From the NCBI GenBank assembly GCA_023374025.1, contig SIJG01000083.1, positions 275,709 to 339,708 of the forward strand: a stretch of 64,000 bases of DNA, given 5' to 3'. Below, piece by piece: positions 12,203 through 23,000 of the stretch (the stretch's first letter is position 1; each line of letters begins with the position of its first letter). Made by a program: the position numbers and the translations under genes. This DNA comes from Heterodera schachtii (taxonomy: Eukaryota > Nematoda > Chromadorea > Rhabditida > Heteroderidae). Below the pieces are notes generated by a model. That model was given only the letters and a program-made list of their open reading frames with translations. It was not told the origin of the DNA and ran no database searches.

Positions 12203-13097
12203 CACTGACTGAAGAAGGCACAACGCCACACACAGCGCATTCAAATGATCACTTATTTATTTACCTATGCAAAATATTGTGTGCCTTCCCTAATTACTAA
12301 TTAATTAACTAATTAATGTCTCCTTCCATCAAACATTATTTTGTTGTGCAATTATTACATTCCGAAATGAGCAGTTTTATCGCCAATATCTCCAAAAAAC
12401 TGTCATATAAATAAACAAAACTCGGGTCGGTGCACGCGATGACAATGATGAGATTCATAATTAATGAGTCAGAGAAAGTTCACAAAATTCGGCACTTTGG
12501 CTAATTGTTGCGTCCTCAGATTTTTTTCCCGCTCATTCAATAAATGGAGGGTCAGAAAAAGTGAATTTTCAAACAAATAAATAAACGAATGATAGAAGAG
12601 GGAGGCAAAGCATAAATTTGTGAGGGAAAAACAGGCACAAAAGTGCAAAACTTCATCAGAAACAGAGAGTGAAAGTGAATTGGGCCGGAGGAGAGAAAGA
12701 AAAAAAATCAAACAAAGTCAGACAGTCAACCCAATCAATCAATATTTCGGCTTCTCATCATCACTGTTGGCTGTTCCGAGCCGACTCCCAATTGTTGCTG
12801 GTGTCACCGTTTCCCGTCGCGTTCAGATCAACTTCAAGCTGTGCTGCTGGTAGTGGCGAACTGTGCAGCAAAAGGGAGGAGCGTTTTTTGGTGTTTCAAT
12901 GGGTTGTGATAATTTAATTTGTTTTAATTATCGAACATGAATTTTCGACTCGGGTTTGGGTTTCTGAATTAATGGAAAATGGATACCGGTCTCGGATTCT
13001 ATTCTCCAAAATAAATTTAAAAATTGATGTTTGTTAATGTTTTTCCTGTATCTGCAGCATGACACAGCAGTTTCCTTCAGGTAATCTAAGTAATTTT
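12203..13097. other. Intergenic between convergent genes
   Basis: AT-rich sequence between the stop codons of the receptor-like gene (+) and the CYK-4-like gene (-). It presumably holds both 3' UTRs. I see no exon. Confidence 0.6.
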
Positions 13098-16000
13098 CTA
13101 CATTACGGAAAAAAAACAATAAAAAATTACAAAACCCAATTTCAAAATGCCCACACCTTTCCCATTGGCAGCAGCAGCAGTCGCAGCGCCGGCCAAAGTG
13201 CCAAAATTGGGCTGCTGTGGCGTTCCGCCGCCGTCCGCCACCACCGCACTCCGTGCCGAACGTTGCGACGGATTGCGCACAATTGGCGTGCCCCCACTGC
13301 TGCTGGTGGTCAGTGTGCGGACAGAAGTGTCGGTCCAGAAGTCGTCGTTGCCCAACCGAAGCAATTGGGCCATGGCACTGACGCAGCGGTGGCGCAGCAG
13401 CGGCGGACAGTCAGGGCGAGCGGAGCCGAAAACGAGCGGACCGAGCGGAACGGACAGCGCGTCGATGGTCAACAGACCGAACTTAAACAATTTTCAATAA
13501 TTGTCAGTTGTCGGAATTTTCGGCGTCGGACAAATTTATGCAAAACTAAGAGATCGTGCCAAAAAATGAGATGGACATAAACTCTGTTAAATACCGCATG
13601 GCCATTGTATAATTCAGGAAAGAGCGATTTAGACCATCAGAATTGCCACCATTACCAATTATAGTGGAAGAAAAGCCTCAAAATGAAAACCCCGTGGAAA
13701 ATTGGGCCAACGAATTTTATGGCATAATTACGAATGCCAGTGAATTTCATGCAAAAATTTTGTACACTTTTCTCACCGAATTCGCGACCAAACGATTCCA
13801 ATGGCGACAAAGGTGGCCCAAAGTGTCCATGTGTGCCTTTTAATGGGAGTAGGCCTAAAAACTCAGCAAATGGAGACACTTACCACTGGCAAATCCTCGA
13901 CAATGCCGGCAAATCCCTCCAAAATGGGCCCATCGATGGCCAAACAGCGGTCCAAAAGTGCACAAATCTCCTTGCCATATGAATAGGGGATCAACGGGTC
14001 GCGGATTTGCATCAAAAATTTGTTGACACAAGCGGAAATGACAGCGGGAGGAAAAGCGTCCTAAAAAGGGGAGCAAATAATAATTAGTATAATTAATCAA
14101 TTATTGTACCAATTTCGGGTAGCTTTTGTTTGGAACGAGAAATTGCTTTGTAACGGCCTCAACTTCAGCAGTGTTTCTAAAAATGATGAAATTCACTGAT
14201 GATTTGTCTAAAATGCAAATTTTTTTTCTTGGAAATTTTCAATTTAAGGCCCAAAATAAACAAATGGTCGTCAATTTGCCATCCGAATTTCTTTTTGTCC
14301 GTTTCATTAAAGAATTACCCCTCAATTTGGTACAAGTCCCTGTACGGCATGTATGTTTTGCAGTGGTCCAAGAAGTAAGTGCAGAAAATGACCAGAGGAG
14401 GAACCATCGGGCGGGAGTCGGGACAGAAATCACCTGAAAATCAACGGATTTCTTGAAAGAATTGGCACTTTTTGACGGTTTTATTCTTTTTTTTTTTTGC
14501 ATCTTTCCATAGCATTTCTTGCCATTGCTTCAACAGGATTTTCATTTCACTGTTAAAATCGGTTGCTAATTTGGACGCGTAAAATGCAGTGGAACCAAAA
14601 AACGCAAGAGAACCGAACATTTGACTGGGTAGTCACCCTAAACAAAGACCCACCAAGGCGAGGACGTCCAGCCGATTTGTTGCCATTCCCAGCCACTTTC
14701 GGCGTGTTGTGCCGACGGACGCAGGGCAAAGGCGCAAAATGGCGGCACGACTCGTGAAAGACTTCTAAAAAACTCAATTTCGATCCCAAATTCAATTTCT
14801 TAGCTTGCCTTTGCATCGCGTGCATTTCACATAAATGACGTTGAAACCGATGGTTTTCTCGCAACGAGTGCACGAGTGTTTGAGGAGGTTGCGTCTCTTC
14901 TGAAACCCGTGCACCATTTGGTCGGCGAACAGCCACGGACTTTCGCACACCGACGGCAGCAAGTCGTCCACCGCTTCGTCCGAATTGTTTCTACTAAAAA
15001 TGGGAAACAAACAAATTATTGCATTCGAACGGTATTTGTCGGCACCGCGGAACCACCAACTTCACTAGAATTTGCCAAAAATTCTCACAAATTCAGTCCA
15101 AAAATTCCATTAAAAGATAGGATTCTTGGATAAATCAAATGCCGCCGTCTTTTGGTATTTTCTTGCGATAAAACTATGGTCCCCACCCGGTCAAGTCGCC
15201 ATGCGATTGGCTGATCCGACTGTTTTTGACCAACGCCGGCACCAACGCCCGTCGGCGTTTGATGCCCCCGCTGGCGTTGACGGTCAATGCCTGCCGTGCG
15301 CCGGCGGTGGTAATGCCGGCACGGACAACGCTCTGTCCCGCAGCGGTTGTGCCGATGATGCCCAGCGGTGTCTCCGGCGGTGGCATGGAAACGGAGCGGC
15401 GAACCGCCGACGCGTCGCCGCCCATCCGCGAGCAGTACGCGTCCTCATCGTTGTCGTCCGCGTACGGAAACTGCGACTTGCGCTTCTTCGGAGTTCGCGG
15501 ATAGAATTGCTGCGACTGGCTGTGCTGTTGGCTCAGTTTGGTCTTCAGCTCCTTGTTTTCGGTCATCAAAACGCTAAAGTTTGGTTATTTTAAATGTTCA
15601 AAATGTGCCATGTGATGGGTGGTCGGATCAAGGCCCATAAACAGGGTTTGTTTATAAGTTCCACACTTTTCTTTACCAATTTACTTAAAATTTGCATTTC
15701 TCTGTTTACCGCGCACCGGTGGACGCGAATTTCACAAGAATTATTGAAATTAGACAGCCAAAACCCCAAAAATTGGCCACTTTAGACCAAAAATGTCATT
15801 GGCCAGCCCGGGTCTGTGTGATGTGGTGTGCCCTGTACTCACTCGTTTTCTCGCTCGAGTTTTCTGTTCCGTCCGGCCAATTCGTTGCTGTGTTTGCGCG
15901 TCCGCTCCAACTCGGACAACAGATGGTCAATGGTCGATTTAAGGAAAAAGGATTCTGAGGAGTGAACTCATTTTTGTTTGGTTCAGTGGTGGACAATTTG

Positions 16001-16103
16001 AGAATGAATGTCAACCGTTTCTGCTGTTGTTGCCGATGGAGGCGTAAAAGTGGCGAAGTCGTAAAATGTCGGATGTGTCTGAGTACAAAAATGTTCGTTG
16101 CAT
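13098..16103 (-). CDS. CYK-4/RACGAP1-like protein: coiled coil, C1 zinc finger, RhoGAP domain
   Basis: Ten exons join in phase to about 562 residues: 16103-16016, 15957-15843, 15573-15187, 14993-14809, 14764-14654, 14433-14319, 14176-14110, 14060-13884, 13836-13777, 13481-13098. A charged coiled coil (IDHLLSELERTRKHSNEL) and a linker with basic motifs such as TPKKRKS come first. A C1 finger follows with H-x12-C-x2-C-x12-C-x2-C-x4-H-x2-C-x7-C spacing, and then a RhoGAP fold (PMVPPLVIFC; CVNKFLMQIRDPLIPYS; MDTLGHLCRHW). Family members form centralspindlin with a kinesin-6 and act in cytokinesis. The C1 finger is completed only across a GC-AG intron (14808-14765). The arginine-finger position (LYR in the family) reads LYQ, and the usual catalytic Asn reads Asp. 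The start at 16103 is the best phase-consistent choice but less certain. Confidence 0.8.
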
Positions 16104-17048
16104 TTTTTGGCAAAAAGATTGATTACTGATGGTCAAAAGAAACAAATTGTCGTAATATAACAAATCTAAACTCAATCAGCAGATTTATTTATGAATATCC
16201 GTAGAATTTTGGGCCTCGTAATTACAATTCTTTCCGAAATTTTGGGGCATCGGAGTGTCATCCCTGTTATGGTTTATGGATGAGACCGGTAGAGGACAAC
16301 CAGTAAAAATAAAATTTGAACGGATTTAATAGCTCAAGCGGACACTGTGAACCAGACTCGGTAATACTACCGATGGTATGGTATCACACCTTTTTTGAAA
16401 AATATTTTTTGTTTTCAAAAGCCATGAAAACATGTTTCCTGTGGTTTTCGAGGTCGCTGATCACGAATATGACATCCATTTCGACTAATTTCGAACCCCG
16501 GACCCAACTTGAACAAAAATGTCGAAAATTCAATTTTCGAATTTCATATTTTTAGTCTAAAAATAGTTTAAGTTGGTTAGTACATATTTCAATTGTATTT
16601 TTTTGGTTAGTTATTTAAAAAAAATCATTTAAAAATTTTGAGGCGCAAAATGTTAACAAAAAGGCCAAATTCCTAATTTTCAACGGCGGTACCTTACCAG
16701 CATCACCGGCCCAATAAAAGATTTCTCAAAATCTGCAATTTAAAAAATAACAATGGCCGAATGAAGGGAAAAAACAATTTTTCGTAGTGGAACGGAATGC
16801 GGAATCTATTTTTTTCAATTTTTTGAGTATTTTCTTTAAAAACATCAAATTTCATAATTTTATGACAAATAATTATACTTCGAAAATGAAATCAAATAAG
16901 TTGTCAAATTTTATTCTCATTGTAAGACACACATTAAATAATTTAAAACGAAACACGATAAATGAGCGAAAGATCATCGGCGGATGAATTTCTTTTAGTT
17001 CGGGTCCATATCCTGAAGATAAGCATCAATAACTGCAAATTAAATTTT
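16104..17048. other. Repeat-bearing intergenic DNA
   Basis: AT-rich. Bases 16420-16520 contain a degenerate arm of the hairpin element seen complete at 17180-17545 (shared GTTTTCGAGG...GCTGAT and CGAACCCCGGACCC words). A short stretch at 16996-17033 on the minus strand could be a terminal exon (LQDMDPN then stop), but I could not join it to anything. Confidence 0.5.
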
Positions 17049-17804
17049 TTAGAAATTTCTTATTGGAAATATCATGCGCATACGATTGTCGTCAAAAAAT
17101 TGCTGACCCGGTGCTGGTAAAACTCCCGGCGGGTTGGGGTTGACATTGTGCGGCAAAACACCGGCGGCTAAAATTTGTCGGCAATGGTAAAGAATTGTGG
17201 TCCCTAATTTAACTTTTTTTTTAATTCTGGGCTCAGATTCAGTTTCCTGGGGTTTTCGAGGGTGCTGATTACGAATCTGAACTCGGATTTGCCCAATTCG
17301 AACCCCGGACCCGAATTCGAACAAAAGTAGAAAAAAAATTTCAAAAAAATAGAAGCTTTTACCCCAGAAAAACGCATCCTTGGAAAAATGTTTTCAATTT
17401 TTTGTTCGAGTTCGGGTCCGGGGTTCGGAATTGGACAAATCCGAGTTCAGATCCGTAATCAGCACCCTCGAAAACCCCTTAAAATTGATTTCGAGCCCGA
17501 AGTAAAAAATAAATAAATTCGGGACCACAATTCTTTACCATTGCCAAATTCAAAAAAAACATTACGCGCATTAAAAAGACACAAATCAAATTGTCAATTT
17601 GTAACAAATTGATCTCAAAAAATTAAATGTTCAATTAAAATCAACAAGAATTGACGAACCATTGTGAGGTTGGTGCTGTGGAGCCAAAGGTGTGAGACGG
17701 TCAATGTAACTGGTCAAAACGGCATTTACACGTACGACTCGTGACAATTCCTCAGAAAGATTGTCGTTGGTCAATGTCAGTTGCAATTGCGCGCGTTGCA
17801 GCTC
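17049..17804 (-). CDS. Small coiled-coil plus Pro/Asn-rich protein (paralogue Y, 5' end unknown)
   Basis: Two exons join in phase: 17804-17660 encodes a heptad-like segment starting ELQRAQLQLTLTNDNLSEEL and ending PQHQPHNG, and 17167-17049 encodes a Pro/Asn-rich tail with VLPHNVNPNPPGVLPAPG and a stop. The intron between them holds a complete hairpin element (17180-17545). A further upstream exon near 18121-18072 (with VAANQYMHLRYG) is possible. The layout repeats that of the gene at 18164-18711: a coiled exon ending in phase 1, then a LP-rich tail. I do not recognise the family. Confidence 0.4.
17180..17545. mobile_element. Hairpin MITE, 366 bp, with perfect 25-bp terminal inverted repeats
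   Basis: The left end GGCAATGGTAAAGAATTGTG (17180 onward) is the exact reverse complement of the right end finishing at 17545; the match runs 25 bases. The inner arms are also inverted copies (GAACCCCGGACCCGAATTCG against CGAGTTCGGGTCCGGGGTTC, and GAGGGTGCTGATTACG against CGTAATCAGCACCCTC), so nearly the whole element folds into a hairpin. There is no coding capacity. Related partial copies lie at 16420-16520, 19480-19670 and 21980-22080. Confidence 0.85.
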
Positions 17805-18163
17805 CTAAATTTCTGGGTACTTATACAGTTTGACCCACATAAAAAAATTTTGTTTTTAATGATAAAAATGTGTTTCCGTGTGGCCAGGACCGCGGTTGAG
17901 AATATGCCAGGTATATGATTAGTGGGATTGACCCCAACTTTTGTTATGACGTCTTTCATAAAAAGTCAGACCGAGACTATGATCCAAGAAAAACCCAAGG
18001 GGTCCCGGTCACATTTAATTCGTAATTTGTTTATTTAATAATACAATATGTACAAACATACACCATAACGAAGATGCATGTATTGGTTGGCCGCCACGAG
18101 TCCAGGATCTTGGACTAAAATACGACATTTGGATGGACTTATAAATCATAATAAAATGAAATT

Positions 18164-18711
18164 TTAAACTCCAATTTTTAATTTATTTTTTTTTCTTGTT
18201 TGCCAATAAGAACGTGCTAATGCTAAGGAATGAGCGAAGATTGGTAAACCCAAAAGAAATGACAAACCAGCGGGCTGCGGCTGATTAGCACCAGCAACAG
18301 GAAAATTCGGTTGATTAGCACCAGCAACAGGAAAATTCGGTTGATTAGCACCAGCAATTGGAAGATTCTGTGGTTCCAAATTGGGCAGCAAATTGCCACC
18401 TAAATCGAGGCATTTTCTGTTAGATATAATACATTTAACTGCCTTTTAGAGTAATGCTTGAGAATTTGGGCTCTATACAAAATAATTTTTGTTATATTTT
18501 ATTTGCAACTTTTGGGTAATTTTCAAAAAATGGAAAAAAATAGGCGCTGAAAAGTGCGCCAATAAAACTGTTTTTGATATTGTTTTAAAAAAAAACCTGA
18601 AACGTGTGTATATATTTGAAAAAGAAGTGCGTTTGTACGCTGCATCCGTTCAGTGTCGGCTCTCAAACGCTCGTTGGACCCGATCAGACGATAAACCGCA
18701 TAACGCAATTC
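18164..18711 (-). CDS. Small coiled-coil protein with GANQPNFPVA tandem repeats (paralogue X)
   Basis: Exon 18711-18597 encodes ELRYAVYRLIGSNERLRAD and ends TNALLFQIYTHVSG. It joins in phase 1 to exon 18399-18164, which encodes LLPNLEPQNLPIAGANQP, then two near-perfect 30-bp repeats of NFPVAGANQP, then a hydrophobic stretch (LSFLLGLPIFAHSLALA) and a basic tail before the stop. No start codon or upstream exon is resolved. The exon layout matches the neighbour at 17049-17804, suggesting tandem duplication. The function is unknown, and pseudogene status cannot be excluded. Confidence 0.4.
18273..18363 (-). repeat. 30-bp coding tandem repeat
   Basis: TTAGCACCAGCAACAGGAAA on the plus strand is part of a 30-bp unit repeated in tandem, with a third diverged copy. 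It encodes the NFPVAGANQP decapeptide on the minus strand. Spacing and reading frame show a protein repeat, not a CRISPR array. Confidence 0.8.
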
Positions 18712-18974
18712 CTAAATTTTGATGTTTTTCATTTTGTTACACATAATAAAAAACTAAATTTACAACTTAATCTCTTAGTCAACCACAACAAAACTTTTAG
18801 CCTAAATTCAAATTTTAATATGCCCGAACATGTTTAGTCGGACGACAGCAAGAACGAGGCGCACTCAATAAAACCAGAGGAAGTTCATCCTGGGAGTCCA
18901 ACTCTCGAATGTACATCACTAATTAAAACAAGGGTTTTTTCCCTTAAAATTGTTTTTTTGTGTAGTATCATAAA

Positions 18975-19378
18975 TAGGGCCGCAACTTTTAGTGAAAATA
19001 AGTTTGAATTTTGCTCAAGTTGATTTTTGTAATTCGGTTCAAAGTTATCAGAATAGCTTGAAATTTTGCATGAAAATACTTTTACATGAGTGCTATCACC
19101 CTGCAAAATTTCAGAATTTTTCATATTTGTGAAACTTTTTTACAAAAAACCGCCTGTTTTCAAAACTTGACCACCAAGTTGGCGTTCAGGCTGGAAAAAG
19201 CGGATTTTCTTAAAAATTTCTGAGTGGATAAAAAATTCTAAAATTTGGCAAGGTGCTAGGCCTTATACCAAAGTATTTTCATGCAAAATTTCAACCTCTT
19301 CTGAAAACAATGAGCTGTGTTAGAAAATTCCGCTTGGCGATTTGTGCAAGTTTTTCTTCACTAAAAGTTGCGGCCCTA
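18975..19378. mobile_element. Hairpin element of about 400 bp
   Basis: GGGCCGCAACTTTTAGTGAA at 18977 is inverted at 19358-19377 (TTCACTAAAAGTTGCGGCCC). Inner words such as TTTTGCATGAAAATACTTT and AAGTATTTTCATGCAAAATT also form arms. It is AT-rich and non-coding, and its sequence differs from the 17180-17545 family. Confidence 0.75.
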
Positions 19379-19479
19379 GTTATAACCGATCAAATTTTGG
19401 CGAAATTGCGCATTTTTATCCAATTAACAAAATTGAAGCAGTTTTTAAATGAATTAGAAGCTTTTATCCCAAGAAAAAT

Positions 19480-19672
19480 GTAATCATTGGAATAAAAGTT
19501 TCAACTTTTTGTTCGAATTCGGGTCCGGGTTTCGGAATTGGGTAAATCCGAGTTGAGATTCGTAATCAGGACCCTCGAAAACCCCTTAAAGTTGGCTTCG
19601 AGCCGAAAATAAAAAATAAAATTAAAAAAAAATTAAATCAGGGACCACAATTCTTTACCATTGCCCAAAAAA
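19480..19672. mobile_element. Truncated copy of the 17180-17545 hairpin family
   Basis: This holds only the right half of that element: TTTTGTTCGAATTCGGGTCC, GTAATCAGGACCCTCGAAAA and a terminal GGGACCACAATTCTTTACCA. There is no matching left arm next to it. Confidence 0.75.
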
Positions 19673-19679
19673 AGACAGA

Positions 19680-19780
19680 CTCATTGGGGCCTGGACCTGG
19701 ATATTTTCATATTTGACCTGGACCTGGACCCAGGAAAAACCCAGGCCTGGAACAAGGTCCAGGTCGAACTTAATTTTTAA
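19680..19780. repeat. CCTGGACCTGG repeat patch
   Basis: Several copies of CCTGGACCTGGA and its complement, plus TCCAGGTC. The same vocabulary makes up the element at 49060-49519. Confidence 0.6.
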
Positions 19781-20007
19781 AGTTCAACACTTGGCAGACC
19801 AGTTCTTCGATATTAAATTTGTTTTATTTTATATTTTTTAATTTTTCCATATGTTTTTACATATGTTGAGGTTAATTTTTGAATTTGAAAATTTCCAAAT
19901 TTTTGGCATTATATCTGCATTTTATTTCGAGTCAAAAAGAATTTTTCGGGTTTTTGGCTTTTGCTTCACGTCCGTCGTTTCCTGCTGCTGTTCCTTGGTC
20001 TGTGACA

Positions 20008-23000
20008 ATGAAAAATACGGCGCACTCTGTGGAGAAATTGCAGCCGCCGCCGCTTTACAGCAGCAAGGAAATGCTCGAGCTGTTGTGTTTATATGAGGGC
20101 GAATTGCAGGCCAGGGACGCGTTGTTGGACTTTTGTCAGCAACAGGTGCTAACAATGGCAAAAAATGCAACTTTTATTTTGCTGATCACAAAAAACAGTA
20201 AACAACTAAAGGGCAAAATCATTTCGTAATTTTATTGCGCACAATTAGTAAATTTTGTCGTATGAAATTTTGAATTGTTACAATTTTCAACTTGACACGA
20301 TTTTTTATTATAGCAACCAATCATACATTGTTCGTATCATTCGATAGCCATGAGGCTTTTCTATAGCAAATGCAGATCATTTAAAAGTTTTTTCAAAAAA
20401 AATCGAAAGAAGTCAAAAGTTTCGTCCCATTTTGTTACCCAATTTTCAGCATGGCGGCACTTCCCTTTCCCAACTCTTCTCCTCCTCCTCCCATTGTTCT
20501 TCCGTTGCGGCTGCTCTTCTCCCCTCCACCTCGTCTTCTTCTTCTTCCTCTGCTGCTGCTACTGGTCCCAATGCTTTGCTCCGTGACGCGCATTTTGTGG
20601 ACGGCGGACGCACCGGCGAATGCGCACAGTGCGCAAATGCGCTGCTGCACGCCGCCAAAATTATGCAACGCCAGCGCAATTGGGAGCTGAAAATTGTTAA
20701 GGTGGTGAGCCAAAATGGCAAATTGGTGCCGATTTTTGTGGGAATTTTGGAAAAATTGCGAGTGCTAGTTTCAGTGTTTTGAGGATTTTAATACCAAACG
20801 AGACAAAGAGATTTCAAAACAATTTTGTTATTTGCACTCCTATTAATTTTTTGCTAATTATAATTTTTTGCCTATTTTTGAATTTTGTTCTTCATTTTTG
20901 CCTAATAAGTTTTATCTATTTAATTCATTGGACATTTAGGTATTTGCTCTGCTCAAAAAACGTTATTTGGAGGGCAAAGAAGAATTGGAGGGTCGCCAAC
21001 GTCGAATGGAATTAATGGCGGAAGAAAATGGACAGTACGTAAAGCAATTGGAGACAGAAAGGGACGAACTGGTGAAGGAGGTCAGTCAGTTTTGTCGATG
21101 AATTCAAAAACGTCGCCGGAAAAAGATCAAGAAAAATTGTTTTTTAGAAAGACACTAGAAAAAATTTGTAAAATTTCTTGAGAAATTAAAAGAATTCCTT
21201 TTTTTCCTAAAAAAATAAAACTATCTTCCCTATTTTTAAGCAATTTCGGGTGTGTTCATCCAATCCTCCGAATCTATTAATTTTTGTACATTTAAAATTC
21301 AGCAAGGAATCATATATAATATATATATATATTTTTTTGTGAAACTGGGCAATTTTGCTCTTTTTAAATGTTGAATCTTAATTTTTGTCCATCCCATCAA
21401 ATCTGAGCATTTCCCACTTTGATTGTCAGCTGGCCAAATGCAAAACGGAGTTGGCCGAACTGTTCGAGCAGCGCGTAAATGTCGAAGAGCAATTGGAGAC
21501 GGAAAGGGAACGGACACGGCTGATGGTCACTCATTTGGTGGACGAAGTGAAAAGGCACCGGCGAAGGGAAAGGGACGGCGACGACGGGGAGGGCAAACGC
21601 AAAAATCAAACAAAATGTGAGAAGCAGTGACGGTCCCAGGAGTTTAGCTTTGAGGGGGTACATACATGTAAGAGGCCTCGGACACCCCCCTTCGTTCGTC
21701 GTAAGGGGGGCGGCTGTAAAAGAGGGAGGGGGTCGTCGTGGGCGGACCGGGTCGACTGGGCCCCGCCGACTGGGCCCCGCGAACTGGGCCCCGCCAACTG
21801 GGCCCCAACCAACTGGGCCCCGGATTAACTGGGCCCCGCCATCTGGGCCCCAAGGGCCAGTCACATTTTCCATTTCATATTGTCACAAATTATTAAGAGA
21901 CGGTGTATTAAGCAAAAAAAAATAGAAGGTACCAAAATATTCTAAATTTACAAATTTGTAAAAAACATGTCTTGTGTGTTTTTCAGGGTGCTGATCATGA
22001 ATACAATATCAGTTCGACTTAGTCGGGGAACCCAAATCCAACATTCATTTTGACCAATTTCGAAATACGGCCCCGAAATCAAACAAAAGTCAAAATTTTC
22101 GAAATTCTCACTTCTATCTAAATCGATTAAAATGCGCTAAATTTAGTTGCAACCCATTGCAGCATAAAAAAAGTCTCGGGTTTTTTGTGTCTCGGTCTCG
22201 AGTTTCGGGAAATATTCGGTCTCGAATAATACTACTAACGATTAGAGGTATGTCGTTTTACTTAAAAACCCCTTGAATCGTGACCATGAACCAAGAAGCC
22301 CGAGAAATTCACGGTTTCGTGACCGTGAATTTTTGAGTTTAATTTTTCTCTCGCGACGAACTTTTTTTTGCTTAATACACCATCTCTTAATAATTTTTGA
22401 CAATATGAAATGGAAAATGTGACTGGCCCTTGGGGCCCAGATGGCGGGGCCCAGTTAATCCGGGGCCCAGTTGGTTGGGGCCCAGTTGGCGGGGCCCAGT
22501 TGGTGGGGCCCAGTCGGCGGGGCCCAGTCGACCCCCACCGGTCGTGGGAACGGGGGAGTCGTCGACGATGGGGGGAAAACTTAAAGCTAAAGGGGGTACC
22601 GCCGCCATGGGCGCCACCCTTTTTTGCTTTTCATACCATTTTTTTGCGGCGCACTTTTTCAAAAAAAAAAAAAAAAAAGTTGGCGGTGCCGATAGGCGCC
22701 GCTGGGGAAATTTTTAAAATTTGAGTGAGATTTGTTAACAGATTTTTGGCAAAAAATAGAGTTTTGCGATTTTAAGACAATTTTTGTGGATTTTTAGGTT
22801 AAAAAACAGCTAAATACCGTCCCTACTCGTGAGAAGAAAGCAGCAAAATGGGGAAAGAAAAAATTAGGAAATTCGAATGATTTTATTTTTTTTATTTCCG
22901 TTACGCTCTTTTTACTGCCTAATATCATGGCTTAGTGCACCACAATTTGTTATAAATTTGGCAAAAAATATAGAAATAATTTAAAAAAATAATTCTGACT

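Noticed and set aside
15126..15593. Plus-strand frame of 155 codons within the CYK-4-like locus
   Set aside because: The minus strand carries the frame that joins in phase on both sides, including the coiled coil and the C1 finger.
18273..18363. Short direct repeats that could be read as a CRISPR-like array
   Set aside because: The repeats are 30 bp in direct tandem with no spacers, and they encode a decapeptide in frame. The DNA is eukaryotic.
21617..21925. Pro/Gly/Trp-rich frames across 21617-21925 and 22387-22724
   Set aside because: They are translations of the GGGCCC tandem repeats in the foldback element and occur on both strands.
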